The notes under the pieces are model-generated. The model had not been told where the DNA came from, did not search any database, and saw only the letters and a program-made list of their open reading frames with translations. Shown here piece by piece: positions 9,086-17,900 of a stretch of DNA of 64,000 bases. The position numbers and the translations under genes were made by a program. The stretch covers positions 1 through 64,000 of the forward strand of contig NZ_AQRA01000001.1 of the NCBI RefSeq assembly GCF_000626715.1, in the 5' to 3' direction. The stretch's first letter is position 1; the number at the start of each line of letters is the position of its first letter. The DNA is from Aquimarina atlantica. GTDB lineage: Bacteria; Bacteroidota; Bacteroidia; Flavobacteriales; Flavobacteriaceae.

Positions 9086-10390
9086 TTATTGATTGATTAA
9101 TCGATAGATAAGTATTGCGGTACGCTTGGTCAAAGCTTCAAAAGTCGTTAGATCTAATGTTTCTTTTGGAGTATGTGCTCCGGTACCCATAGTTCCTAAC
9201 CCATCCAGACAATCCACATGCTCTGCTACAAAAGAAGTGTCTGCAGCTCCACGTTTACCGGGATCATAGGCTTCAACTATTCCTTGCCCCAAATCTTTAC
9301 TTACTTCATTTAGTAATGCTAATAGTTTATGGTTACCTTCAGTTGGTTGCATTGCAGGATAGCTATCAGTAAAAGTGATAGTTGCACTGGTATGAGGTAA
9401 GTTTTCTTCAGTAATTTTTTTCATTTTTGAACGGGCTCTTTCTTTTTGTTCTTCAGAGATAAAACGTAATCCTCCTTTTACCATAACAGTTTGTGATACA
9501 ACATTACTTTTTCCGAAGGCTTCTCCTTCACTTATTGAACTATCAAATTTAACCTCTGTTCCTCCCAGAATTACTCCAGGGTTAAAGGTTAGGAATTCTT
9601 CTCCTTTAACATCTGTATAGAAGCTATTTAGAATCCTGGAAGCCTCAAAAATAGCACCTGCACCTACATATTCATTAAAAACACCAGATGAATGTGCTCT
9701 TTTTCCTTTAACTTCTAGTTTCCATCCAGAAGACCCTCTTCGGGCAACAGTCGCATAATTAAACCCTGTAGAGGTTTCAAAACCCAGAGCAACTTCACTT
9801 TTTTTTGCTGCATCGATTAAATCTTTTCTACTAATATCTAATGGTTGACCTGTGCTTTCTTCATCTCCGGTAAAAGCAACTATGATTTGCGCATCATTAA
9901 GCAATTTATTTTCGTGTAAAGCTTTTAAAGCGTATAATACAACAACATCTCCGCCTTTCATATCATTAGTCCCGGGACCATATGCAATATCGCCATCTTT
10001 CTTAAATTTCTGAAAAGGGCTATCTTTTTCAAATACTGTATCCAGATGCCCAATGAGAAGTATTTTTTTTCCTTTACTTCCAGAAATTTCGGCAAACAAA
10101 TGTCCGGCTCGATTTACTTCTGTAGGCATATCAATCCATCGAGTATTAAAATCAATTGCATCAAATTGCTCTTTAAATACCATGCCAACCTCTTTTACAC
10201 CTGCATGATGCATTGTTCCGCTATTAATATTTACAACCTTTTCTAAAAACTGAATCGCTGATTCATGATTGGCTTCTATCGAATTAATGATTTTTTGTTC
10301 TGTTTTAGAAAGTTGTTGAGCATTCATGGTAAGTGTTATGAAAAGAAATAAAAAGAGATATGAGATACGTATGATATTAAAAGTATTCAT
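9086..10390 (-). CDS. M20 family metallopeptidase (glutamate carboxypeptidase-like)
   Basis: An exported zinc peptidase of 434 residues with signal peptide MNTFNIIRISYLFLFLFITL...NAQQ. Metal-binding residues of the M20 family are visible: His115 and Asp117 in GHLDTVF, the bridging Asp143 in GTNDMKGGD, and the catalytic pair Glu177-Glu178 in TGDEES. A lid/dimerisation domain sits in the middle (VKGKRAHSSGVF) and a C-terminal metal ligand region near GTGAHTPKE. The closest family look is the M20A/glutamate carboxypeptidase (CPDG2) type, which removes C-terminal Glu from peptides or folates; substrate here is inferred only. Single gene, convergent with the TonB receptor. Confidence 0.9.
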   Translation of the reverse strand: MNTFNIIRISYLFLFLFITLTMNAQQLSKTEQKIINSIEANHESAIQFLEKVVNINSGTMHHAGVKEVGMVFKEQFDAIDFNTRWIDMPTEVNRAGHLFAEISGSKGKKILLIGHLDTVFEKDSPFQKFKKDGDIAYGPGTNDMKGGDVVVLYALKALHENKLLNDAQIIVAFTGDEESTGQPLDISRKDLIDAAKKSEVALGFETSTGFNYATVARRGSSGWKLEVKGKRAHSSGVFNEYVGAGAIFEASRILNSFYTDVKGEEFLTFNPGVILGGTEVKFDSSISEGEAFGKSNVVSQTVMVKGGLRFISEEQKERARSKMKKITEENLPHTSATITFTDSYPAMQPTEGNHKLLALLNEVSKDLGQGIVEAYDPGKRGAADTSFVAEHVDCLDGLGTMGTGAHTPKETLDLTTFEALTKRTAILIYRLINQ

Positions 10391-10520
10391 GTTGTGTGAT
10401 GTTATTTGTTGAAGGATAAATATAAGGACTTTAAGGGTTATAGGTTTTATATTTTTGAATGAAGAGAAAAAAGGAGATTAGAAGACAGTGTTTATTGTTT
10501 TATAATCATCTTTTTATAAT

Positions 10521-10528
10521 TACTTTTG
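10521..10528 (+). promoter_or_regulatory. -7 box deciding the start of the DUF6495 gene
   Basis: TACTTTTG fits TAnnTTTG and lies 18 bp before the ATG at 10546, so the longer in-frame ATG at 10459 is upstream of the likely transcription start. Confidence 0.6.
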
Positions 10529-10545
10529 CAGTCAATTTTTTTAAA

Positions 10546-11022
10546 ATGAAATATCAAAGATTAAGCAAGGAGCAATTAGAGGAATTACATGTAGAATTTA
10601 TTAACTTTTTGGCAACACAATCTATTACAGCAGAAGAGTGGAGTGATATTAAAGAAAATAAACCCCATGTAGCCGAAGAGGAAATTGATATTTTTAGTGA
10701 TTTGGTGTGGGAAAAAGTACTTACCAATGCACAATATCTAGAACATTTTTCGAAAGATCAGATACATTTATTCGAATTACACGATAATGAGATGTGTCTT
10801 ATAGCGGTAAAGGTAAATAATGATGCTATTGATATTACTACGAAAGAAGGATATCAATGGTTGCAGGGTAATTTACTAAATGACGAAGTGGTATTTTATA
10901 ATGCGTCTAAGGAATACAGTGATGATAAAAATCTGGATAAATTTGCACTAATCCAAAAAGGAGCAAATATCACTAAAGGAGAGTTATATCGTTATTTTGC
11001 TAATATGATCGAAAACAGATAA
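10546..11022 (+). CDS. DUF6495 family protein
   Basis: A cytoplasmic protein of 158 residues (MKYQRLSKEQLEELHVEFINFL...), recognised as the Bacteroidota-restricted DUF6495 family; no function is known. It is acidic and has no signal peptide or membrane segment. Conserved-looking blocks are ITAEEWSDIKENKP, the DLVWEKVL helix, and KGELYRYFANMIENR at the C-terminus. The frame is open back to 10459, but those 29 codons overlap a promoter -7 box and encode an unlikely F-rich stretch, so the start at 10546 is preferred. Downstream lies a convergent ABC permease. Confidence 0.75.
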   Translation: MKYQRLSKEQLEELHVEFINFLATQSITAEEWSDIKENKPHVAEEEIDIFSDLVWEKVLTNAQYLEHFSKDQIHLFELHDNEMCLIAVKVNNDAIDITTKEGYQWLQGNLLNDEVVFYNASKEYSDDKNLDKFALIQKGANITKGELYRYFANMIENR

Positions 11023-11112
11023 CAATAGCAACTGTTTTAAAACAATAATTTATAATCACAGTATCATAAGAAATGTCTTATATATTGTGAAAGATAATAT
11101 GTAATTGATTTG

Positions 11113-12348
11113 TTATTCGTATCTCAAAGATTCTATAGGGTCTTGTTTTGCTGCTTTTACAGCGGGGTACAATCCAGAAACAACTGCAATAACAAAAGAA
11201 ATAGTAGTGGCCGCAAATATGGCTAACCAGGGGGTGCTGAAGGAAAAATTAGCAGCAGCCGAAATTCCTCCACCAATCAGGATTCCCAGAATAATACCTA
11301 CCAGGCCACCAATTTGACCAATAATTATGGTTTCCATAAAAAACTGACCTGCAATAGTATGTTTTTTGGCTCCCAACGCTTTTCTTACTCCAATTTCCCG
11401 GGTTCGTTCGGTAACAGAAACCAACATAATATTCATTAAGGCAATTGAAGAACCAAATATGGTAATAATACTTATAATCCAGGCAGCATAATAGAGATAA
11501 ACAGTGATGCTAGCTATTCGATTTAGTAAGTCATCACTACGTTCAAGTCCAAAATTATTTTCTTCGATTGGATTTAACTTTCTTATGTTTCTAAACGTGA
11601 GAATGGCTTCATCCTGAGCACCTTCCAGAAATTGTTTGTCATCTACTTTTACACTAATACCATAATTAATATTAGGGAGTGTAAAAATAGATCTCGCTAT
11701 CTGTAAAGGAATAAGGACTCGTAAATCCTGATTATTTCTAAATGTAGCTCCTTTACTTTTCAGAAGCCCAATTACTTTAAATTTTACTCCTCGAATACTT
11801 ATTGTTTTTCCCAGAGGATTCGTATCCTTAAATAAATTCTTTTTGAAATCAGATCCGATCAGACATACATGGTTATTGTTTTCTACATCAAAAAAAGTAA
11901 AATTTCTACCATTATCTATTTCGGTTCCTGTGTTTTCAAGATAATTTTCATTAATCCCTACTACAGATACTTCGGGATCGGTTTTTTCACTTTCATATTT
12001 TACTTCGGCATTACGTGTACCAGTAAAATGAATAGAGGTCTTAGAGAAAGGATAACTAAACTTATCTTTAAATTCTTTTACATTACGATAACTAATAATA
12101 GGATTGATTTTGTCTCGATCTCTACTATTTCTTGTATTAAATTCGTAACGCTGAATATTAAAAGTATTAGCACCCATCGAAGCAAAATCTCCAGAAATTG
12201 TATTTTCTAAAGCACCAACCAAAGTAAGTATTCCAACCAATGATGTAATACCAATTGCAATGATTAATATAGTAAGAACTGTTCGTAGAACTTGCCCTTT
12301 TATAGAGTCCATTGCGATCCTGATATTTTCTCTAAAAAGTGAAAACAT
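11113..12348 (-). CDS. ABC transporter permease (MacB/FtsX type)
   Basis: A 411-residue membrane protein with the MacB architecture: one N-terminal membrane helix (about 20-42, VLTILIIAIGITSLVGILTLV), a periplasmic MacB_PCD domain (about 45-275), and a C-terminal FtsX domain with three helices (about 285-400). The signature SVTERTREIGVRKALGAKKHTI of FtsX-type permeases is present, as is PIESLRYE at the end. Such permeases work with a separate ATPase and often an RND-type periplasmic adaptor in tripartite export or lipoprotein handling. Neither partner is adjacent, so they must be encoded elsewhere. Confidence 0.92.
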   Translation of the reverse strand: MFSLFRENIRIAMDSIKGQVLRTVLTILIIAIGITSLVGILTLVGALENTISGDFASMGANTFNIQRYEFNTRNSRDRDKINPIISYRNVKEFKDKFSYPFSKTSIHFTGTRNAEVKYESEKTDPEVSVVGINENYLENTGTEIDNGRNFTFFDVENNNHVCLIGSDFKKNLFKDTNPLGKTISIRGVKFKVIGLLKSKGATFRNNQDLRVLIPLQIARSIFTLPNINYGISVKVDDKQFLEGAQDEAILTFRNIRKLNPIEENNFGLERSDDLLNRIASITVYLYYAAWIISIITIFGSSIALMNIMLVSVTERTREIGVRKALGAKKHTIAGQFFMETIIIGQIGGLVGIILGILIGGGISAAANFSFSTPWLAIFAATTISFVIAVVSGLYPAVKAAKQDPIESLRYE

Positions 12349-12650
12349 AATAGTTTTTAATAGTGTGTTCTTTATATAGGACTACAAAACGTGTTTAAAG
12401 TTACTCAAAAAACCAGATTTTTTATAAGTATTGATCTACGTCTTTATACTTTTTTTAGATATTTGCAGCTCGAAATAGCAGGTAGGTATTAGAGGATAGG
12501 TAATGGTTTTTAGCTATAATGTTGACCCTTAGCTACCTAATTGCTTCTTGTATACAGATAAAATGATATATGAGTACTGTATAGAATACTATATTTATGC
12601 GTTTTACAACTATAATATATCTTCTAACGGTTCTTGATAAAAACTAGATA
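12349..12650. other. Intergenic region between divergent ABC permease and hisS
   Basis: About 300 bp that must hold promoters for both divergent genes. TTAGCTA occurs twice as a direct repeat (around 12510-12535). No clear TAnnTTTG promoter, open frame or terminator was found. Confidence 0.4.
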
Positions 12651-14021
12651 ATGGCACAAAAACCATCAATACCAAAAGGAACACGTGACTTTTCGCCTGT
12701 AGAAGTGGCTAAGAGAAGTTATATTATGAATGTTATTAAATCACAGTTTCAATTATTTGGTTTTCATCCTATCGAAACCCCTAGTTTTGAGAATAGTGAT
12801 ACCTTGATGGGGAAATATGGAGAAGAAGGAGATCGATTGATTTTTAAGATATTAAATAGTGGTGATTTTTTGAATAAAGTAGATGAAGCTTTATATTCAT
12901 CTAAAAATAGTACTAAAATAACTACTAAGATTAGCGAAAAAGCACTTCGTTATGATCTTACGGTACCATTTGCACGTTACGTTGTGCAACACCAGAATGA
13001 AATTGATTTTCCGTTTAAAAGATATCAAATGCAACCCGTATGGAGGGCAGATAGACCACAAAAAGGACGTTTTAGAGAATTTTATCAATGTGATGCCGAT
13101 GTGGTAGGAAGCACTTCTTTATGGCAAGAAGTTGACTTTGTTAAACTATACGATGCTGTTTTTACCAAATTAAAACTTGAAGGAGTTACCATTAAAATTA
13201 ATAATCGTAAAATCCTATCTGGTATTGCAGAAGTAATAGGGGCAAGTGATAAATTAATTGATTTTACGGTTGCTCTGGATAAACTAGATAAAATTGGTGA
13301 AGAGGGAGTAAAAAAAGAAATGCTGAATAAAGGAATTTCTGAAACTGCTATAGAAAGTGTAAAACCACTTTTTAACTTTACAGGAACAACTTCAGAAAAG
13401 TTGGATAAATTACGAAACATGCTGGCTTCTTCTGAAGAAGGAATGCAGGGGGTAGAAGAATTACAATTTATAATTAATGCTTTTAAAGAGATTCCTCTGG
13501 AAACTGCAATTTTGGACCTTGATGTAACACTGGCAAGAGGATTAAACTATTATACAGGAGCTATTTTTGAAGTATCTGCACCAGATACTGTAAAAATGGG
13601 GTCTATTGGCGGGGGAGGTCGATATGATGATCTAACGGGAATTTTTGGACTAAAAAATATTAGTGGTGTAGGAATTTCTTTTGGTTTGGATAGAATTTAT
13701 CTTGTTCTTGAAGAATTAGAGTTGTTTCCTGAAACAGTGGCGCCTTCTACTAAGGCGTTATTCATAAATTTTGGAGAAGAAGAAGCATTTTATTGCTTAA
13801 AAGCGGTTAATCTGCTTAGAAATGATAACATAATTGCTGAGCTATATCCCGATAATGCCAAAATGAAAAAACAAATGGGATATGCGAATAAAAGAGCAAT
13901 ACCTTATGTTGTACTTGCAGGATCTTCTGAAATAAATAATAATACATTTACGGTCAAGGATATGCGATCCGGAACTCAAAAAGAAATGGATTTAAAGGAA
14001 TTAAAAGAGCTTTTACGATAA
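12651..14021 (+). CDS. hisS: Histidyl-tRNA synthetase
   Basis: Class II aminoacyl-tRNA synthetase of 456 residues that charges tRNA-His. Motif 1 region (KPSIPKGTRDFSPVEVAKR), motif 2 (VWRADRPQKGRFREFYQCD), the histidine-specific LARGLNYYTGAIFEV loop, and motif 3 (GVGISFGLDRIYLVLEE) are all intact, followed by a C-terminal anticodon-binding domain (about 360-456, ALFINFGEEEA...MRSGTQKEM). It is monocistronic as far as can be seen: a divergent gene lies upstream and a lipoprotein gene 90 bp downstream. Confidence 0.97.
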   Translation: MAQKPSIPKGTRDFSPVEVAKRSYIMNVIKSQFQLFGFHPIETPSFENSDTLMGKYGEEGDRLIFKILNSGDFLNKVDEALYSSKNSTKITTKISEKALRYDLTVPFARYVVQHQNEIDFPFKRYQMQPVWRADRPQKGRFREFYQCDADVVGSTSLWQEVDFVKLYDAVFTKLKLEGVTIKINNRKILSGIAEVIGASDKLIDFTVALDKLDKIGEEGVKKEMLNKGISETAIESVKPLFNFTGTTSEKLDKLRNMLASSEEGMQGVEELQFIINAFKEIPLETAILDLDVTLARGLNYYTGAIFEVSAPDTVKMGSIGGGGRYDDLTGIFGLKNISGVGISFGLDRIYLVLEELELFPETVAPSTKALFINFGEEEAFYCLKAVNLLRNDNIIAELYPDNAKMKKQMGYANKRAIPYVVLAGSSEINNNTFTVKDMRSGTQKEMDLKELKELLR

Positions 14022-14111
14022 TTTTTTTCTTATTTTTAAGAAATAAAATACTAAATTAACGTTACTACTTATAACATTAATTTAACTATATATTGTCTTA
14101 AAACTAGAATT

Positions 14112-14597
14112 ATGAAAACCCCTATTTTATCCATTTTCCTTTGTATGATACTTTTATCTGCAGTTTCTTGCAAAAAAGATCCTAAAACAGATAACACCTT
14201 AGACCCTGTAGAAATCCCTAGAGGTGATACCTCTAATTTTATTGAAGAAACTGAAAAAGAAAAAAAACCTGTAGTTAAAAAGAAGAAAAAAACAACTAAA
14301 GATAAAAAGACTACAAAAGATGATAATACATTACACATACCAGGAACTTTTGATACTACAGATAACTCGTATTCAAAAAAGTATATAAAAGATTATGAGC
14401 GATATGTGGCAAACTATAAGAAAGCTGTAGAAGCAAATGATATGGATTCATTTCTTAAATTAAGTGATGCAAGTAATGATCTTAGTAAGCAATATAACCG
14501 TCTTATGAGTATACTTCCAGGAGAAGAAATACAAAAACTCAGCGAATATATGGAAGTTAAATCAGAACAACTTGCAGAATTATCTTCTAAAATGTAA
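14112..14597 (+). CDS. Small lysine-rich lipoprotein of unknown function
   Basis: A 161-residue predicted lipoprotein. The signal peptide ends in the lipobox LSAVSC, so Cys20 would be lipidated. A lysine/threonine-rich low-complexity linker follows (KKPVVKKKKKTTKDKK, about 52-72), then a helical C-terminal domain (about 85-161) with SKKYIKDYERYVANYKKAVEAN and LSKQYNRLMSILPGEE. This resembles small helical periplasmic proteins anchored to a membrane by a flexible linker. I do not recognise a named family. A hairpin terminator follows, separating it from the large downstream operon. Confidence 0.75.
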   Translation: MKTPILSIFLCMILLSAVSCKKDPKTDNTLDPVEIPRGDTSNFIEETEKEKKPVVKKKKKTTKDKKTTKDDNTLHIPGTFDTTDNSYSKKYIKDYERYVANYKKAVEANDMDSFLKLSDASNDLSKQYNRLMSILPGEEIQKLSEYMEVKSEQLAELSSKM

Positions 14598-14619
14598 CTT
14601 CTTAGATTCGGTGTTTTCA

Positions 14620-14652
14620 AAAAGAGAATGCATAATCACCCATTTCTCTTTT
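14620..14652 (+). terminator. Probable terminator after the lysine-rich lipoprotein gene
   Basis: AAAAGAGAA (14620-14628) pairs with TTCTCTTTT (14644-14652). The stem is AT-rich and its 3' arm doubles as the U-tract. Confidence 0.6.
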
Positions 14653-14832
14653 GATTCATAATATGATCTATTTAAAATACTAAAATTGCTAGGTGTATTG
14701 AATTTTGTTTAATTCTTTACACCTAACTTTTATAAGCGATTTTGATATTCAATTTTAACAATATTCTTTTATGTTGTGTGTTTTTAATTTAATTCCTCAA
14801 AAACAACTAATACACTAAATAATGTGCTTTTT

Positions 14833-14850
14833 TTCACTGAATTCAGTGAA
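14833..14850. promoter_or_regulatory. Perfect 18-bp palindrome, candidate operator of the large surface-protein operon
   Basis: TTCACTGAATTCAGTGAA is a perfect dyad, 22 bp upstream of a TAnnTTTG box (14872-14879) and so overlapping the expected -33 region. A dimeric repressor or activator could bind here. It is followed by a T-run, so a weak terminator is an alternative, but the nearest upstream gene ends 235 bp away and already has its own hairpin. Confidence 0.5.
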
Positions 14851-14871
14851 TTTTTTTGTTATCGATATGTA

Positions 14872-14879
14872 TATATTTG
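14872..14879 (+). promoter_or_regulatory. Candidate -7 box of the 14991-35528 operon
   Basis: TATATTTG matches TAnnTTTG, 111 bp before the first ATG of the operon. No good TTTG at the -33 distance; the palindrome occupies that place, which would fit activator dependence. Confidence 0.4.
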
Positions 14880-14990
14880 TGCCGAATGTTAACCATTTAA
14901 AGCTTTTATATACAATATAGGTAATGGTATTGTTTTGGTTTTTAAGGTTTTAAGTGTGTAATTATTGTATCACCACTTTTTGTTATTTTT

Positions 14991-17900
14991 ATGAAAATAA
15001 AAGTATTTCTAATCTTATCTTGGATAGTCCCCACACTACTATATCCATTTAGTAATGGAAAAGATTCACTTACTGTTAAAACAGATAAAAGAGAAAAAGT
15101 AGTAACAGAAAATACAGCAATTTCTAAGTTTGTTAAATTCCCCGAACTAGATAAAGAATTCCCTCTAAAAAATACGATAGACATCGCTTATGCTCCAGAA
15201 TTTACATTTAGTAATATCAAGAAAGAATATAATGCTCCGGGAGAATTAGTTAATCAAGGGAAAGAAGATGCTAAAGTGGGTTTTGAAGAAATAGATAAAG
15301 AAGGGAAATGGGTGACATCATTTAGTAATGAAGATATACAAACATTACCAGTCGGAGTAAAATATATAGCAAATGAAGTTGAATATCAACTTGGTTTTAC
15401 TAAGGCAAGGTTTAATAAGGAATACACAGAACTTACTGTTTTTGTTAGGGTTATTCTTCCTCAGACAGACGAAAAAGGAGATCCTATAGAGATTTTTTTT
15501 GGTGCTAATAATGTAAAGCTTTCACATCAGGGAGGATTAATGGGAGATGCGAATTTAGTATTGCTAGGAGATGTGTTTATACCTTTTAATGGTGGTAATT
15601 GGTTGCTTTCATTAAAAGGAGGCTTTGATTTTAAAACAGGAGATACACAAAATAAAACGTTTGTAACGATTAATTGTGATGGCGTAAAAGAAATGAGATT
15701 AGATGGAGAAGTCCAGTTTTCTCGTAATATGTTACTTCCGGTAGATGATAAAGGAAAACTTTTAGAAGAAACCAGGCCTTATACTGGTGCCGATAATAAA
15801 ATTAGACAAATCCCTAATAGAGTACGTGGAAATTTTAAAGCAGTAGCATCAAATTGGAATGATCTGATTGTAGAAATTGGAATTACACCATTTGTTCTAA
15901 CAAATCAAAAGGACAAGTTTATGTTTTCGCTTAACAAAGCCATATTCGATTTTAGTGATTTAAGGACAGAAAATGTTACTTTTCCAAAGCATTATTACGA
16001 AAAAGGGCTTCTATTACCTAGCGAAGAGGCATGGAGAGGAGTATTTGTAGAGTCACTAGAAGTAGTACTTCCGAAAGAATTTAAAACAAAGGAAAGCATT
16101 TCTAAAAACGATAGAGTTCGTTTTGAAGCTGCTAACCTATTAATCGATAGTTACGGGGTTTCTGGTCAATTTGCTGCAGAAAACATAATCCCTTTAGAAT
16201 CAGGAAGAACATCAGAGTCTAAGGCATGGGCTTTCTCTGTTGATAAGATTGGTGTTGAGCTGGCTTCGAATAGATTAATAGGAGCAGATTTTAGCGGTCG
16301 TATCGTACTTCCTATTTCTGATAAAGGAAAAGAGCAGAATAGTGATGAGAAAATGGGATTGGGATATAAAGGAATTATATCAGAAGAAGAATATGGTCTT
16401 GTCGTTTCTACTATAGATACGCTACAATTTGATGTATTTCAAGCCAAAGCAGAACTATTACCCAATTCTGCTGTAGAATTAAAAGTCGAAGATGGTTCTT
16501 TTTTACCTAAAGCTATTCTTAATGGAAGAATGGCTATTTCTGCAAGCCAAAAAGAATCATTGGCTAATGAAGGAAATAAAATTGATGAAGATAATACCGT
16601 TCAATTTAAAGGAATCGAATTTCAAAATTTAGTACTTCAGACCACTTCACCAATTATAAAAGTAGATTATTTTGGATATAAAGATGAAGTGAAGCTAAGT
16701 AGTTTTCCTGTATCGATAGCCGATATTGCTTTTACTTCAAATGAGTATGAGGCGGGAATTGAATTTGATTTAAAGGTAAACCTGATGGGAAAAGGATTTG
16801 CTGCCGATGCTCGTTTAGGAATTTTCGGAAAGCTTGAAGAAGAAGAGTATAAGCAAAGATGGAAATACGACAGGTTAGACATTTCTGAAATTCATCTTGT
16901 AGCAGATATGGGAGCTATACAATTAGAAGGTTCTTTACTGTTAATGGATAATGATCCGGTGTATGGGGATGGTTTTTCTGCTGATATCACAGGCACGTTT
17001 GGTAGTTTTGGGCCGCTAAGTTGTAAAGCAATTTTTGGGAAAAGTGAATTTAGATATTGGTATGTTGATGCCGCAATAAAAGGTCTGAAAATACAAGCAG
17101 GTCCGTTTCAAATAAATGGTTTTGCTGGAGGAGCTTTCTATAGAATGAGTAGGAGGCCAGATGCAGGACCTGATTTTTCTCCTTCTGGACTTTCTTATGT
17201 TCCGGATAAATCTACAAGGTTGGGAGTAAAAGCAGCTGTATTTGCCGCAATCGGAGATGAAAGTGCCATTGCAGTAAGTGCCGGTTTTGAAATAGAATTT
17301 AATAAAAGTGGAGGTGTAAATCGACTTGGATTTTATGGAGAAGCACAGGCTATGAAAGCATTTAGTTTTGAAAATCCTGTAGCAAAACTTTCTGAAAAAC
17401 TTAGCGGAATGGTAAATAATGAAATGGTAAATGGCATTATGGATACCAAAGCCGGCAAAACATTCATGGATAAAGCTACAGAAGAATATCCCGAAGAAAT
17501 TGTAGGAGAAGCAGCAATTAGTGCAAAATTGGCAATGGAACTTGATTTTGTGAATAAATCGTTTCATGCTACACTAGATTTATATATTAATGTAGGTAGT
17601 GTCATTGTAGGAAGAGCATCCAGAGGTCGTGCCGGATGGGGAGTGGTACATATATCTCCAGACGAATGGTATGTTCATATGGGAACACCAACAGATAGAT
17701 TAGGTTTAAAAATGGGGATCGGCCCTATTTCTATGGAAACAGGAGGATATTTTATGACCGGAGATCGAATACCTGGTAGCCCACCACCACCACCCGAGGT
17801 GGCCCAGATACTTGGAGTAGAGGCAGAAGTTTTAGACTATATGCGAGACGAAAATGCATTAGGAGACGGTAGAGGTTTTGCTTTCGGAAGTGATTTTAAA

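Noticed and set aside
10459..10545. Longer start for the DUF6495 gene
   Set aside because: The extra 29 codons lie across a TAnnTTTG promoter box and do not look like protein.
14833..14860. Palindrome plus T-run as terminator of the lipoprotein gene
   Set aside because: It lies 235 bp past that gene, which already has a hairpin at 14620-14652; position before a -7 box favours an operator, though both remain possible.
17016..17567. 183-codon open frame on the minus strand inside the 1579-residue gene
   Set aside because: Composition is dominated by Phe, Cys, Tyr and Ser as expected from the antisense of a coding gene; the + strand frame is full length with a signal peptide.
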